DNA of 64,000 nt from Brachybacterium sp. EE-P12 (GCF_003711805.1 NZ_QXCP01000004.1:682001-746000), one strand, 5' to 3'; counted from the first letter of the stretch, positions 18,063 through 27,679 are shown. Numbers and translations: made by a program. Notes: generated by a model not told the origin, from the sequence alone.

Positions 18063-18548
18063 ATGGGAACCTGGCGCAACGCCATGGTCGCACTCGGCCT
18101 CGCCAACGAGGTCGACGACGAGTATTACGAGGACGAGCGGTACCGCCAGGAGGAGCCCGCCCCGTCCCGCCGCACCGAGCGGGCTCCCGAGCCCGCCCCC
18201 GAACGGGAGGCCCAGGTGACCCCGATCCGTCAGCATTCCAATGTGGTCGCGATGGCCCCGGCAGTGGAGGAGTCGATGCAGCGCATCACCACGATCCATC
18301 CGCGGTCGTACAACGACGCCAAGGCCATCGGGGAGTCCTTCCGCGACGGAGTGCCCGTCATCATGAACCTCTCGGACATGCAGGACGGCGACGCCAAGCG
18401 CATGGTCGACTTCTCCGCCGGGCTCGTCTTCGGGCTGCGCGGCACGATCGAGCGCGTCACCTCCAAGGTGTTCCTGCTCTCTCCGGAGTTCGTCCAGGTC
18501 GACGGGGACGCCTCGGCCGACGAGGGCAGCTTCTACAACCAGAGCTGA
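18063..18548 (+). CDS. sepF: Cell division protein SepF
   Basis: SepF is a membrane-associated protein that tethers FtsZ to the membrane and is essential for division in actinobacteria lacking FtsA. The 161-residue product has the short N-terminal amphipathic membrane-binding segment ([11 protein letters not shown]), an acidic and proline-rich linker (about 20-60), and the compact SepF core (about 75-150) with [19 protein letters not shown] and [14 protein letters not shown]. It follows pgeF with a 175-bp gap that holds a possible promoter, and precedes a yggT-family gene by 7 bp. The order ftsZ-pgeF-sepF-yggT-divIVA is the usual actinobacterial one. Confidence 0.96.
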   Translation: MGTWRNAMVALGLANEVDDEYYEDERYRQEEPAPSRRTERAPEPAPEREAQVTPIRQHSNVVAMAPAVEESMQRITTIHPRSYNDAKAIGESFRDGVPVIMNLSDMQDGDAKRMVDFSAGLVFGLRGTIERVTSKVFLLSPEFVQVDGDASADEGSFYNQS

Positions 18549-18555
18549 GCGGGAC

Positions 18556-18846
18556 GTGCAGCTCGTCGCCGGGATCCTCTATCTCGCGCTCCTGATCTAC
18601 CTGCTCGTGCTCCTGGCGCGCCTGGTGCTCGAGTGGATCCAGGGCTATGCCCGCGAGTACCGGCCCGCCGGCCTGGCGCTGGTGCTCTTCGAGGTGGTCT
18701 TCACGCTGACGGACCCCCCGGTCAAGCTGCTGCGCCGGCTCATCCCGCCGGTGCGGCTGGGCGCGGTGAGCCTGGACCTCTCCCTCATGATCCTCCTGAT
18801 CGTGGGATGGATCCTGCTGCGGATCCTCGCCGGCCTCGCGATGTGA
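18556..18846 (+). CDS. YggT family membrane protein
   Basis: This 96-residue protein has two membrane segments (about 5-24 and 70-92) flanking a conserved loop with TDPPVKLLRRLIPPVRLG, the YggT signature. The molecular function of YggT proteins is not established, although their constant location between sepF and divIVA suggests a role in division or envelope organisation. The GTG start at 18556 lies 7 bp after the sepF stop, so co-transcription is likely. The length is normal for the family. Confidence 0.9.
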   Translation: MQLVAGILYLALLIYLLVLLARLVLEWIQGYAREYRPAGLALVLFEVVFTLTDPPVKLLRRLIPPVRLGAVSLDLSLMILLIVGWILLRILAGLAM

Positions 18847-18894
18847 GGTGTGCGGCTCTCCCGGCGCGGTGGCAGGGGTGCGCCGCCGATCCGC

Positions 18895-18900
18895 TAGGCT
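18895..18900 (+). promoter_or_regulatory. -10 box (TAGGCT) for divIVA
   Basis: TAGGCT fits the actinobacterial TANNNT -10 motif and lies 55 bp before the divIVA ATG, giving a leader of about 48 nt that ends in an AAAGG-type ribosome binding site. No clear -35 is seen. Confidence 0.5.
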
Positions 18901-18955
18901 GTCCGCACCGCGCCCCACCGCGCACACCGACTTACGAACGACGAAAAGGTGACCC

Positions 18956-19618
18956 ATGGCTCTGATGCCCGAAGACCTGATGAATCAGCGGTTCACCCCG
19001 GTCCGGTTCTCCGAGGGCTACGACATGGACGAGGTGGACAACTTCCTCGACAACGAGGTCGAACCCCGTCTGAAGGAACTGATCGCCGAGAACGAGCGCC
19101 TGAAGACGGAGCTCGACGAGGCGCACAACCGCATCGCGGAGCTCGAGTCCGGTGCGCCCGCGGCTGCTGCCGCGCCGGCCGTCGACGCCGAGGACCAGGA
19201 CGAGGAGACCGTCGTCTCCGAGGTGCCCGGCGCCTCCGAGGACGAGACCGCCCCGCAGGCCGCCGCCGAGGAGCCCGAGGCCGCCGCGGCGCAGACTCCC
19301 GATCAGTCCGCCGCCGGCATCATCGCGCTCGCCAACCGCCTGCACGACGAGCACGTCAAGAACGGCGAGGACGAGCGCGACCGCCTGATCACCGAGGCGA
19401 ACGAGGAGCACCGCCGCATCGTCGGCGAGGCCGAGGAGAAGTCCCGCACCACGCTGGCCGAGCTCGAGACCAAGAAGGCCGAGCTCGACAAGACCATCGA
19501 GGGCCTGCGCAACTTCGAGCGCGACTACCGCAACCGTCTGCGCAACTACCTGGAGAACCAGCTGCGCGATCTCGACACGAGCGAGACGCAGGACAAGCAG
19601 GCGAACTTCGGTCTGTGA
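18956..19618 (+). CDS. divIVA: Polar growth/septation protein DivIVA (Wag31-like)
   Basis: DivIVA is a coiled-coil scaffold that marks negatively curved membrane at poles and septa and directs cell wall growth in actinobacteria. The 220-residue protein has the conserved lipid-binding N-terminus (TPVRFSEGYDMDEVDNFLD, about 14-32), a first coiled coil (about 33-62), an Ala/Glu/Pro-rich spacer (about 63-115) and a long second coiled coil (about 120-210). It has its own likely promoter, and the GTG of lspA overlaps its stop (GTGA). Confidence 0.96.
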   Translation: MALMPEDLMNQRFTPVRFSEGYDMDEVDNFLDNEVEPRLKELIAENERLKTELDEAHNRIAELESGAPAAAAAPAVDAEDQDEETVVSEVPGASEDETAPQAAAEEPEAAAAQTPDQSAAGIIALANRLHDEHVKNGEDERDRLITEANEEHRRIVGEAEEKSRTTLAELETKKAELDKTIEGLRNFERDYRNRLRNYLENQLRDLDTSETQDKQANFGL

Positions 19619-20205
19619 GCACTCCTGACCCCACGTCGACGAGCGCCGGCCTGCACAGGTCCGGCGCTCGTCGCCGTCTGAGCCGTCCCGCGGTGCTGGT
19701 CCTCGTCGGCGCGCTCGCGGCCGTGATCCTGATCGTCGACCAGCTCACGAAGAACTGGGCGGTCGCGAACCTGCCCGAGCTGGACCCGCAGCCCTTCCTC
19801 GGCGAGGTGCTGCAGCTGACCCTGCTGTACAACTCGGGGGCGGCCTGGGGGATGGGCGCGGAGATCACCCCGGTCGTGACCTGCCTGCAGATCGCGATCG
19901 TGATCGGCGTGATCGTCTTCGCGATCCGCTCGGTCCGCTCGGCCTGGTACGCGCTGGCCCTCGGCCTGATCATGGGCGGCGCGCTCGGCAACATCCACGA
20001 CCGGCTGCTGCGGGACCCGAGCCCCTTCCACGGCGCCGTGGTCGACTTCCTCGAGCTGCCGCACTGGCCGGTGTTCAACGTCGCCGACATGGGCGTGGTG
20101 GGCGGTGCGCTCCTCGTGGTCGCGCTGGGGCTGTTCGGGCTCGACGCCGATCCGGCGCGGGCCGAGCAGGAGGCGACGTCAGGCTCCTCGGAGGCGCAGC
20201 GGTGA
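19615..20205 (+). CDS. lspA: Lipoprotein signal peptidase LspA
   Basis: LspA is the membrane aspartyl protease that removes signal peptides from prolipoproteins after diacylglyceryl modification. The 196-residue protein has four membrane segments and the two catalytic motifs, [10 protein letters not shown] (first Asp) and FNVADMGV (second Asp), plus the substrate-region motif YNSGAAWGM. The GTG at 19615 overlaps the divIVA stop; the product begins with a 25-residue polar tail. It is followed by rluD with a 4-bp GTGA overlap, as in many bacteria. A plausible substrate in this window is the oligopeptide-binding lipoprotein. Confidence 0.96.
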   Translation: MSTPDPTSTSAGLHRSGARRRLSRPAVLVLVGALAAVILIVDQLTKNWAVANLPELDPQPFLGEVLQLTLLYNSGAAWGMGAEITPVVTCLQIAIVIGVIVFAIRSVRSAWYALALGLIMGGALGNIHDRLLRDPSPFHGAVVDFLELPHWPVFNVADMGVVGGALLVVALGLFGLDADPARAEQEATSGSSEAQR

Positions 20206-21128
20206 GCGCCTCGCGCACGCTGATGGTCCCGGACGGGCTCGCGGGCGAGCGGGTCGACGTCGGCATCTCTCGCATGCTGGGCCTGTCCCGCACCCGCGCC
20301 GCGGACCTCGTCATGGCGGGTCACGTGCTCGTCGACGGGCAGGTGCCCGCCCGCTCCACCCGCCTCGAGCCGGGCGCGATGGTCGACGTCGAGCTGCCGG
20401 ACGAGAAGCCCGCGGTCGAGGTGCGGCCCCAGATCGCCGAGGGCATGAGCCTGATCCACCAGGACGACGACATCGTCGTGATCGACAAGCCCGTGGGCGT
20501 GGCCGCGCACCCGAGCGCCGGCTGGTCCGGGCCGACGGTCCTCGGGCATCTCGCCGCCGCCGGCGTCTCCATCCGCACCAGCGGCGACCCCGAGCGGCAG
20601 GGCATCGTCTCCCGCCTCGACGTGGGCACCAGCGGACTCATGGTCGTCGCCCGCACCGAGCGCGCCTACACCACCCTCAAGGACGCCTTCCGCGCCCGCG
20701 AGGTGGGGAAGGTGTACCACGCGGTGTGCCAGGGCAGGCCCGATCAGCCCTCCGGCACGATCGACGCCCCCATCGGCCGCTCGCCCAGCCACGACTACAA
20801 GTTCGCGGTGCGCGAGGACGGCAAGCACTCCGTCACCCACTACGAGACCCTCGAGGAGCTGCGGGGAGCGACCCTGCTGCGGGTGGGCCTGGAGACGGGC
20901 CGCACCCACCAGATCCGCGTGCACATGGCGGCGCTGCGGCATCCGCTGGTCGGCGATCCGCTCTACGGCGCAGACCCCACCCTCGCCGCGAAGGTGGGGC
21001 TCGTGCGCCAGTGGCTGCACGCGATGGAGCTGACCTTCGTCCACCCCGTCAGCGAGCGCGAGGTCACCTTCACCTCGACCTACCCCGCCGACCTCCAGCG
21101 GGCGCTCGAGCAGCTCAGGGAGCGCTGA
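20202..21128 (+). CDS. rluD: Ribosomal large subunit pseudouridine synthase RluD-like
   Basis: RluA-family enzymes isomerise specific uridines of 23S rRNA to pseudouridine. The 308-residue protein has an N-terminal S4 RNA-binding domain (about 12-75, [19 protein letters not shown]) and a catalytic domain with [14 protein letters not shown], in which the Asp is the nucleophile, plus KVYHAV and [10 protein letters not shown]. The family consensus is usually HRLD, and here the first residue is Ser. Target site D1911/1915/1917 is inferred from the lspA-rluD pairing, not shown. The GTG start overlaps lspA. Confidence 0.9.
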   Translation: MSASRTLMVPDGLAGERVDVGISRMLGLSRTRAADLVMAGHVLVDGQVPARSTRLEPGAMVDVELPDEKPAVEVRPQIAEGMSLIHQDDDIVVIDKPVGVAAHPSAGWSGPTVLGHLAAAGVSIRTSGDPERQGIVSRLDVGTSGLMVVARTERAYTTLKDAFRAREVGKVYHAVCQGRPDQPSGTIDAPIGRSPSHDYKFAVREDGKHSVTHYETLEELRGATLLRVGLETGRTHQIRVHMAALRHPLVGDPLYGADPTLAAKVGLVRQWLHAMELTFVHPVSEREVTFTSTYPADLQRALEQLRER

Positions 21129-21258
21129 GCCCGGTCTCGCACAGCGCCGCTGCCCCTTCGGCGAATGCGGCGTTCTCAGCCGCTCTCGCCGCGAGAACGG
21201 TTCAGAACCTGACACTCGCAGGCCGCGCCTGTCTTGGCGGAGCTCACACGCGGGCCGG

Positions 21259-21264
21259 TACCGT
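21259..21264 (+). promoter_or_regulatory. Leaderless-type -10 box (TACCGT)
   Basis: TACCGT ends 6 nt before the ATG at 21271, the same geometry as at murC. A TTGGCG-like -35 lies at 21234-21239, with a long 19-bp spacer. Upstream, CGTTCTC (21171-21177) and GAGAACG (21193-21199) form a 7-bp inverted repeat that could be a protein site or a weak terminator. Confidence 0.5.
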
Positions 21265-21270
21265 CGAGCC

Positions 21271-22002
21271 ATGACCGACGAGCAGACCTCCGGTGCGCTG
21301 ACGCCCATGCGCGAGACCGCCTTGTCCCGCCCCGACTTCCCCGTCGCCCGAGTGGCGCGGCGGCTGGGCCTCGACCCCGCCGGAGCCGATCTCGCGCTGC
21401 GCGACGACGAGCAGGTGCGCGCCGCGCTCGAGAGCTCCGTGGAGGAGTTCCTCGCCGCCGACGACGAGCGCCGTGCCGGGCGCATGCCGACCTCCGAGCT
21501 GGCCCTGGATCCGGACTTCCCGACCGGGGTGGGGATGGCGCTCGTCGGCGCGGCGGTGCTGTGGGAGGCGCAGGACCTGATCCCGAAGGTCGCGCTGCGC
21601 GTGGCGAAGGACCACCACGAGGACGGGGCCGACGAACTCGCCGCGAGCTACATCGCGCTGGTGCAGGAGGCCGTGGAGCCGGGGGAGCGCAGCGACGACG
21701 ACGCCCTCGCCTGGGCCGCGCAGTCGTTGCTGGTCTCGGTGCTGCAGCGCTCCGGGGACCCCGCGCGGGCCGACGAGATCGCGCGCGACCTCGCCGCCCA
21801 TGCGATCCCGATGGACCTGTGGCGCGATGACGACCCGACCCTGCCGGACGACTCGATGGCCTGGCACGGCGGTGCCTTCGTGGGCGGGATCCCGCCCCGC
21901 CGCGACGAGCGGCGCCTCAGCTTCGAGGACGTCCACGACTACATGAACACGCTGCTGGCGGACATGCGCCGCGAGCAGGAGGCGGAGGAGGACGGGGTCT
22001 GA
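21271..22002 (+). CDS. Conserved hypothetical protein, acidic and soluble
   Basis: I do not recognise this family. The 243-residue product is acidic and rich in Ala, Asp and Glu, and has no signal peptide or membrane segment. It appears mainly helical, with the stretch around residues 85-170 (alternating Ala-rich helices such as VGAAVLWEAQDL and AASYIALVQEAV) suggesting a helical-repeat or TPR-like core; this is only a visual impression. A DDPTLPDDSMAWHGG segment near residue 190 is the most motif-like part. It is preceded by a likely leaderless promoter and stands alone between rluD and the MetE-like gene. Confidence 0.75.
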   Translation: MTDEQTSGALTPMRETALSRPDFPVARVARRLGLDPAGADLALRDDEQVRAALESSVEEFLAADDERRAGRMPTSELALDPDFPTGVGMALVGAAVLWEAQDLIPKVALRVAKDHHEDGADELAASYIALVQEAVEPGERSDDDALAWAAQSLLVSVLQRSGDPARADEIARDLAAHAIPMDLWRDDDPTLPDDSMAWHGGAFVGGIPPRRDERRLSFEDVHDYMNTLLADMRREQEAEEDGV

Positions 22003-22036
22003 ATCTCTGAGCCACGGATCGGCGTGCAGCGGCCCG

Positions 22037-22042
22037 TACCCT
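22037..22042 (+). promoter_or_regulatory. Leaderless-type -10 box (TACCCT)
   Basis: TACCCT ends 6 nt before the ATG at 22049 of the MetE-like gene; no ribosome binding site is visible. The start region therefore looks functional even though the gene is frameshifted. Confidence 0.5.
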
Positions 22043-22048
22043 GGCTCC

Positions 22049-23099
22049 ATGACGACACCACGGGGCGCCCTCCTCACGGGCAGCGTGAACTTCGACGACG
22101 CCGAGAAGACCATGCGCACGGTCGCCGAGATCCTCGGCGCGCACGTCGCGCGGATCCCCGACGGCGAGGTCGGGAAGCGATTCCACTGGATCATGTTCCA
22201 GCCCGACGTGCTCGGCCAGGCCCCCGGCATCGAGCGGGTCGGTGCCGAGCCGATCCCCTTCGCTGCGGGCCTCGACGCGCGTCCCCTGCGGATCGCCGAC
22301 GGGGTCGATCCCGCCGGGATCGAGCTGCCGCCGCTCGGCTACGCGGACGCAGCCCGCGAGTCCTATGCCCTGTTCACCCGGCTGCGGGAGGAGGGCGCGA
22401 TCCCGGCCGGGATCCGCTTCCAGGTGTCCCTGCCCACCCCCGTCGCCGTCATCTCGTCCTTCTTCTCCGGGGAGGACCGGATCGCGATCGAGCCGGTCTA
22501 CGCGGACGCGCTGCTGGGCGAGCTGGAGCAGATCCTCGAGGAGATTCCGCACGAGGACCTCGCGATCCAGTGGGACGTCGCCTCCGAGATGGGCATCCTC
22601 GAGGGCGCCTCCGGCTACGGCGCGGTCATGCAGGGCTGGTGGACCGGGGGGAGTGCTGGGCGGGATCGTCGCCCGCCTCGCCGCGCTCGTCGACGCCGTC
22701 CCGCCCGAGGTCGAGGTCGGGATCCACCTCTGCTACGGCGATGCGGGGGAGAAGCACTTCGTCGAGCCGGCCGACACCGCGAACCTGGTGCGGGTCGCGA
22801 ACGCCGTCCTCGCCGCGGCCGGTCGGGAGCCGTCCTGGCTGCACCTGCCGGTGCCGATCAGCCGCGACGACGAGGCGTACTTCGCCCCGCTCGCCGAGCT
22901 CGCCGATGTCCCCGAGCTGTACCTCGGTCTGGTCCACCGCGAGGACGGCGCCGAGGGCGCTCGAGCCCGCATCGCCGCGGCGCAGAAGGTGCTCGATCGA
23001 CCCTTCGGCGTCGCCACCGAATGCGGCATCGGCCGCGCCCCGGAGGGCACCACCGAGGGCATCCTGCGCACCCACGTCGAGGTCTCGGACCCGCGCTGA
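22049..23099 (+). pseudogene. Cobalamin-independent methionine synthase-like (UROD/MetE fold) protein, frameshifted
   Basis: Residues encoded from 22049 to about 22645 (opening LLTGSVNFDDAEKTMR, then PDGEVGKRFHW) run into a frameshift at a run of six G (22646-22651). Removing one G restores a continuous 349-residue protein ending at 23099, with LHLPVPISRDDEAYF and FGVATECGIGRAP in the second half. Without correction the first frame runs on as Arg-rich nonsense to 23326, into dnaE. The layout resembles the UROD/MetE-like superfamily of small MetE relatives; substrate and activity are unknown. The cause may be a sequencing error, a real recent mutation, or slippage on the G-run. Confidence 0.7.
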
Positions 23100-23207
23100 G
23101 CCGCGCCTGCAGGCACCCTGGCGCGTCCCCGGATTCCCGACACGCTGGACGCGCCGGGGTGACCTCTCCGACCCCCGTCGGAGCCCTCGCCCGTCGGCCC
23201 TCGCGGC

Positions 23208-23213
23208 TACCCT
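23208..23213 (+). promoter_or_regulatory. Leaderless-type -10 box (TACCCT) for dnaE
   Basis: TACCCT ends 7 nt before the dnaE ATG at 23221 and no ribosome binding site precedes the start. It overlaps the out-of-frame tail of the frameshifted upstream gene. Confidence 0.5.
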
Positions 23214-23220
23214 GGACGGC

Positions 23221-26200
23221 ATGGCTTCTGCGGCGTCCGATGATTTCGTCCACCTCCACGTCCACACCGACTACTCGCTCCTGGACGGGGCCGCGAAGAT
23301 CGACAAGCTCGTCGCGGAGACGGTGAACCAGGGCCAGAGCGCTGTGGCGATCACCGACCACGGCTATCTCTTCGGCGCCTACGAGTTCTACAAGGCCGCG
23401 ACCGACGCCGGGATCAAGCCGATCGTCGGCATCGAGGCGTATGTGACTCCCGGGACGAGTCGTCATGACCGCACCCGCGTGCAGTGGGGCACCAAGGAGC
23501 AGCAGGCCGCGGGCGACGACGTCTCCGCCCGCGGCGCCTACACCCACATGACCCTGCTGTCGAAGTCGACCGAGGGCATGCACAACCTCTTCCGACTCGG
23601 CTCCGCCGCGTCGCTGGACGGGCAGATGGGCAAGTGGCCGCGCATGGACCGCGAGATCCTCGCGAAGTACGCGCCCGGCCTCATCGCCACCTCCGGATGC
23701 CCCTCCGGCGAGGTCCAGACCCGCCTGCGCCTGGGCCAGTTCGACGAGGCCGTCAAGGCCGCCGGCGAGTTCCAGGACATGTTCGGGAAGGACAGCTACT
23801 TCATCGAGCTGATGGACCACGGGCTCGACATCGAGAAGCGCGTGACCAAGGATCTGCTGGAGGTCGCCAAGGCCATCGGCGCGCCGCTGGTGGCGACCAA
23901 CGACCTCCACTACGTCACCGAGCAGGACGCCACGATCCAGGACGTGCTGCTGTGCATCAACTCCGGCTCGCGCCTGAACGACCCCGACCGCTTCAAGTTC
24001 GGCGGCTCCGGCTACTTCCTGAAGTCCGCCCAGCAGATGCGGGAGCTGTTCCGCGAGTTCCCCGAGGCGTGCGACAACACCCTGCGCATCGCCGAGATGT
24101 GCGACGTCTCCTTCACCACCACCGACGAGGGTGCGAACTACATGCCTCACTTCCCCACCCCCGGCGGGGAGGACGAGGAGTCGTGGTTCGTCAAGCAGGT
24201 CCAGGACGGGCTCGAGTACCGCTACCCCTCCGGCATCCCCGACGAGGTCCAGAAGCGCGCCGACTACGAGGTCGGGGTCATCCTCCAGATGGGCTTCCCC
24301 GGCTACTTCCTGGTCGTCTCCGACTACATCAAGTGGGCCAAGGAGCAGGGCATCCGCGTCGGCCCCGGGCGAGGCTCCGGCGCCGGCTCCATGGTCGCCT
24401 ACGCCATGCGCATCACCGACCTCGACCCGCTCGAGCACGGCCTGCTCTTCGAGCGGTTCCTGAACCCCGACCGCGTCTCCATGCCGGACTTCGACGTCGA
24501 CTTCGACGACCGCCGCCGCGGCGAGGTGATCGAGTACGTCGAGCGCAAGTACGGCGACGACAAGGTCTCCCAGGTCGTCACCTACGGCGTCATGAAGACG
24601 AAGAACTCGATCAAGGACGCCGCGCGCGTGCTCGACTACCCCTTCGCGATGGGGGACAAGATCACCAAGGCGCTGCCGCCGGCGGTGATGGGCAAGGACA
24701 TCCCGATCAACGGGATCTTCGACCCCGAGCACAAGCGCTACGCGGAGGCGACCGAGTTCCGCCGCCTCCACGACGAGGACCCGGACATCCAGAAGGTCGT
24801 CGAGATCGCCAAGGGCGTGGAGGGCCTGACCCGCGGCTGGGGCGTGCACGCCTGCGCGGTCATCATGTCCAGCCACACCCTCACCGACATCATCCCGATG
24901 ATGCGCCGCCCCTCCGACGGCCAGATCATCACCCAGTTCGAGTACCCGACCTGCGAGACGCTCGGTCTGCTGAAGATGGACTTCCTGGGGCTGCGGAACC
25001 TCACCGTCCTCTCCGACGCCGTGACGAACATGGAGCGCAACGGCAAGACGCCTCCGGACCTGGAGACCCTGCCCTTCGACGACCCTAAGACCTACGAGCT
25101 GCTGCAGCGCGGCGACACCCTCGGCGTGTTCCAGCTGGACGGCTCCGGCATGCGCACCCTGCTGCGCCAGATGAAGCCCGACCAGTTCGGGGACATCACC
25201 GCCGTCTCGGCGCTGTACCGCCCGGGCCCGATGGGCATGGGCTCGCACACCAACTACGCGCTGCGCAAGAACGGCCTGCAGGAGATCACGCCGATCCATC
25301 CCGAGCTCGAGGAGCCCCTGGCGGAGATCCTCGACGAGACCTACGGCGTGCTGGTCTACCAGGAGCAGGTCATGCAGACGGCGCAGAAGGTCGCCGGGTA
25401 CTCCCTCGGCGAGGCGGACATCCTCCGCCGCGCCATGGGCAAGAAGAAGAAGGCGGAGCTGGACAAGCAGTACGTCTCCTTCGAGGCGGGAATGAAGGCA
25501 AACGGCTACTCCGACGCGGCCGTGCAGGCGCTGTGGGAGACGCTGCTGCCCTTCGCGGACTACGCCTTCAACAAGTCCCACTCCGCTGCCTACGGCGTGG
25601 TCTCCTACTGGACCGCCTATCTCAAGGCGAACCACCCCACCGAGTACATGGCCGCGCTGCTGACCTCCACGCAGGAGAACCGCGACCGGCTCGGCCTCTA
25701 CCTCGGCGACTGCCGCCATCGAGGCATCACCGTGCTGCCCCCGGACGTCAACGAGTCCGATCTGTACTTCTCCGCCGTCGGCGACGACATCCGCTTCGGC
25801 CTCTCGGCGATCCGCAACGTCGGCGCGAACGTGGTCGAGGAGATCATCCGCACCCGCGAGGAGAAGGGCGCCTTCACCTCCTTCACCGACTTCCTGGACA
25901 AGGTGCCGCTGTCGGTGTGCAACAAGCGCACCATCGAGTCGCTCATCAAGGGCGGCGCCTTCGACTCCCTCGGCCACAACCGCCGCTCCCTCGTGCTGGT
26001 CCACGAGGACGCCGTCGACTCCGTCGTGGACGTCAAGCGCAAGGAGTCCCAGGGCCAGTACGACCTCTTCGCCGACGTCTTCGGTGGCGGCGGGGGCGAG
26101 GATGCGATGGCCTCCGGCTCCGCCGCGACGCTGACCATCCCGGACCTGCCCGAGTGGGACCGCAAGGAGAAGCTCGCCTTCGAGCGGAACATGCTGGGCC

Positions 26201-26790
26201 TGTACGTCTCGGACCACCCGCTGTACGGGCTCGAGCACGTCATCGCCCAGAACTCCTCGACCTCCATCAGCTCGCTCGCCGACGACGGCGCGGTCGAGGA
26301 CGGCCAGATGGTCACGATCGCGGGGCTGATCACCACCCTGCAGCGCAAGACCACCAAGAAGGGCGACATGTGGGCGATCGCCACGGTCGAGGACCTCGAG
26401 GGCTCGATCGACTGCCTCATGTTCCCCTCGACCTACATGACCGTCGCCTCCGAGCTCGCCGAGGACCTCGTCGTCTCGATGAAGGGCCGCGTGGACACCT
26501 CCAAGGGGATGCCCGAGCTGCGGGTCATGGAGATGACGATCCCGGAGACCGGGGGAGGGGTCGACGGCCCCGTCACCATCGCGCTGCCCGCGATGCGCGC
26601 CACCGAGCGGGTGGTCGGCGACCTCCGCGGCGTGCTCGAGGACAATCCCGGCTCCTCCGAGGTGCGGGTGAAGCTGCAGGAGCCCGGCCGGACCACGCTC
26701 ATGCAGCTTGACAAGCGCCTGGCCGTGACCCCGTCGGCCGCGCTCTACGCCTCGCTGAAGGCGCTGCTGGGCCCGGGTTGCCTCTCCTGA
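23221..26790 (+). CDS. dnaE: DNA polymerase III alpha subunit DnaE
   Basis: This is the replicative DNA polymerase catalytic subunit, 1189 residues. In order: an N-terminal PHP domain (FVHLHVHTDYSLLDGA, about 10-25, through about 290), the polymerase palm with the catalytic acidic motif PDFDVDFDDRRR near residue 422, fingers with GWGVHACAVIMS, the YQEQVMQTA segment, a helix-hairpin-helix region, and an OB fold near residue 1035 (MVTIAGLITTLQRKTTKKGD). The PHP metal-site histidines visible at the N-terminus are kept; in M. tuberculosis DnaE1 this domain is the proofreading exonuclease. Length and domain order fit DnaE1 rather than the mutagenic DnaE2. Confidence 0.97.
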   Translation: MASAASDDFVHLHVHTDYSLLDGAAKIDKLVAETVNQGQSAVAITDHGYLFGAYEFYKAATDAGIKPIVGIEAYVTPGTSRHDRTRVQWGTKEQQAAGDDVSARGAYTHMTLLSKSTEGMHNLFRLGSAASLDGQMGKWPRMDREILAKYAPGLIATSGCPSGEVQTRLRLGQFDEAVKAAGEFQDMFGKDSYFIELMDHGLDIEKRVTKDLLEVAKAIGAPLVATNDLHYVTEQDATIQDVLLCINSGSRLNDPDRFKFGGSGYFLKSAQQMRELFREFPEACDNTLRIAEMCDVSFTTTDEGANYMPHFPTPGGEDEESWFVKQVQDGLEYRYPSGIPDEVQKRADYEVGVILQMGFPGYFLVVSDYIKWAKEQGIRVGPGRGSGAGSMVAYAMRITDLDPLEHGLLFERFLNPDRVSMPDFDVDFDDRRRGEVIEYVERKYGDDKVSQVVTYGVMKTKNSIKDAARVLDYPFAMGDKITKALPPAVMGKDIPINGIFDPEHKRYAEATEFRRLHDEDPDIQKVVEIAKGVEGLTRGWGVHACAVIMSSHTLTDIIPMMRRPSDGQIITQFEYPTCETLGLLKMDFLGLRNLTVLSDAVTNMERNGKTPPDLETLPFDDPKTYELLQRGDTLGVFQLDGSGMRTLLRQMKPDQFGDITAVSALYRPGPMGMGSHTNYALRKNGLQEITPIHPELEEPLAEILDETYGVLVYQEQVMQTAQKVAGYSLGEADILRRAMGKKKKAELDKQYVSFEAGMKANGYSDAAVQALWETLLPFADYAFNKSHSAAYGVVSYWTAYLKANHPTEYMAALLTSTQENRDRLGLYLGDCRHRGITVLPPDVNESDLYFSAVGDDIRFGLSAIRNVGANVVEEIIRTREEKGAFTSFTDFLDKVPLSVCNKRTIESLIKGGAFDSLGHNRRSLVLVHEDAVDSVVDVKRKESQGQYDLFADVFGGGGGEDAMASGSAATLTIPDLPEWDRKEKLAFERNMLGLYVSDHPLYGLEHVIAQNSSTSISSLADDGAVEDGQMVTIAGLITTLQRKTTKKGDMWAIATVEDLEGSIDCLMFPSTYMTVASELAEDLVVSMKGRVDTSKGMPELRVMEMTIPETGGGVDGPVTIALPAMRATERVVGDLRGVLEDNPGSSEVRVKLQEPGRTTLMQLDKRLAVTPSAALYASLKALLGPGCLS

Positions 26791-26800
26791 GCACGGGCCG

Positions 26801-27679
26801 GTGCTGAGCATGGCGCTGTGGCGGGTCGCGACCTTCAACATCCGCCACGGCCTGGGCCGTGACGGGCGGGTCGACCTCGCCCGCACCGCGGGGGAGATCG
26901 CCGCGCTGCGGGCCGACGTGATCGGGCTGCAGGAGGTCGACGTCGCCTTCGGCCCTCGCTCCGCGGGCGAGGACCAGGCCGCCCGTCTCGCCGAGCTGCT
27001 GGGCTACGAGGTCGCCTTCGGCGCGGCGCTCGAGCTCCCGCCTCTGGTGGCCGACGGTCCGCGACGACGCTACGGGGTCGCGCTGCTGACCCCGCACACC
27101 CTGGCCGATCCCGTCATGCAACCGCTGCCCGCCCATCCCGGCGCGCCCGCTCTGGACGAGCCGCGCGGAGTGCTCCGGGCACGGGTCACCCGTGAGGCCG
27201 GCGAGGCTCTGGACCTGCTGGTCACGCATCTGGATCCCGAGCTGCCCGCGCACCGCACCGCCGAGGTGCTCGGCATCCTCCGTCTCGCCGAGGAGATCAC
27301 GGGCCCGGCCGTGCTGCTCGGGGATCTCAACGCCGCCCCGCACCATCCCGAGCTCGCCCCGCTCGCCGCCGCCGGCTGGCGGGAGGCCGCGCACGAGCTG
27401 CGCACGGCACGCGGTGCGCGGTCCCGGGGCCGAGGTGCGGGAGCGCGGCGCGCAGCCCTTCGCGAAGCGGCGCGGCCCGCCCTGCATCGTCTGCTCCAGG
27501 ACCTGCCGGTGCTCGCCCCGCTCGCGGGCGACCCGGCTCGGCCCACCCATCCCGCGCGCCTCCCGGTGCGCCGCATCGACTCGCTGTGGACGCGCGGCCC
27601 GGTGGAGGTGCTGGATCTCGAGACCGGCGCGCTGACCGCCTCCGACCACCGTCCCGTCGTCGCGACGCTCGCCACCTGA
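26801..27679 (+). CDS. Endonuclease/exonuclease/phosphatase family protein
   Basis: The 292-residue product has the metal-dependent hydrolase motifs of the EEP fold: FNIRHG (Asn) near residue 12, LQEVD (metal Glu) near residue 45, THLDPE, GDLNAAPHHPEL (Asp/Asn pair) near residue 172 and SDHRPVVA (catalytic Asp-His) near the end. Members hydrolyse phosphodiesters or phosphomonoesters of nucleic acids, lipids or inositol phosphates; the substrate cannot be told. An Arg/Ala-rich insertion of about 40 residues lies between the GDLN and SDH motifs. GTG 26801 or ATG 26810 could be the start. It follows dnaE by 10 bp. Confidence 0.85.
   Translation: MLSMALWRVATFNIRHGLGRDGRVDLARTAGEIAALRADVIGLQEVDVAFGPRSAGEDQAARLAELLGYEVAFGAALELPPLVADGPRRRYGVALLTPHTLADPVMQPLPAHPGAPALDEPRGVLRARVTREAGEALDLLVTHLDPELPAHRTAEVLGILRLAEEITGPAVLLGDLNAAPHHPELAPLAAAGWREAAHELRTARGARSRGRGAGARRAALREAARPALHRLLQDLPVLAPLAGDPARPTHPARLPVRRIDSLWTRGPVEVLDLETGALTASDHRPVVATLAT

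Noticed and set aside
22858..26886. A minus-strand open frame of 1,342 codons opposite dnaE
   Set aside because: It is a complementary-strand shadow of dnaE; composition is low complexity and it has no ribosome binding site or motif.
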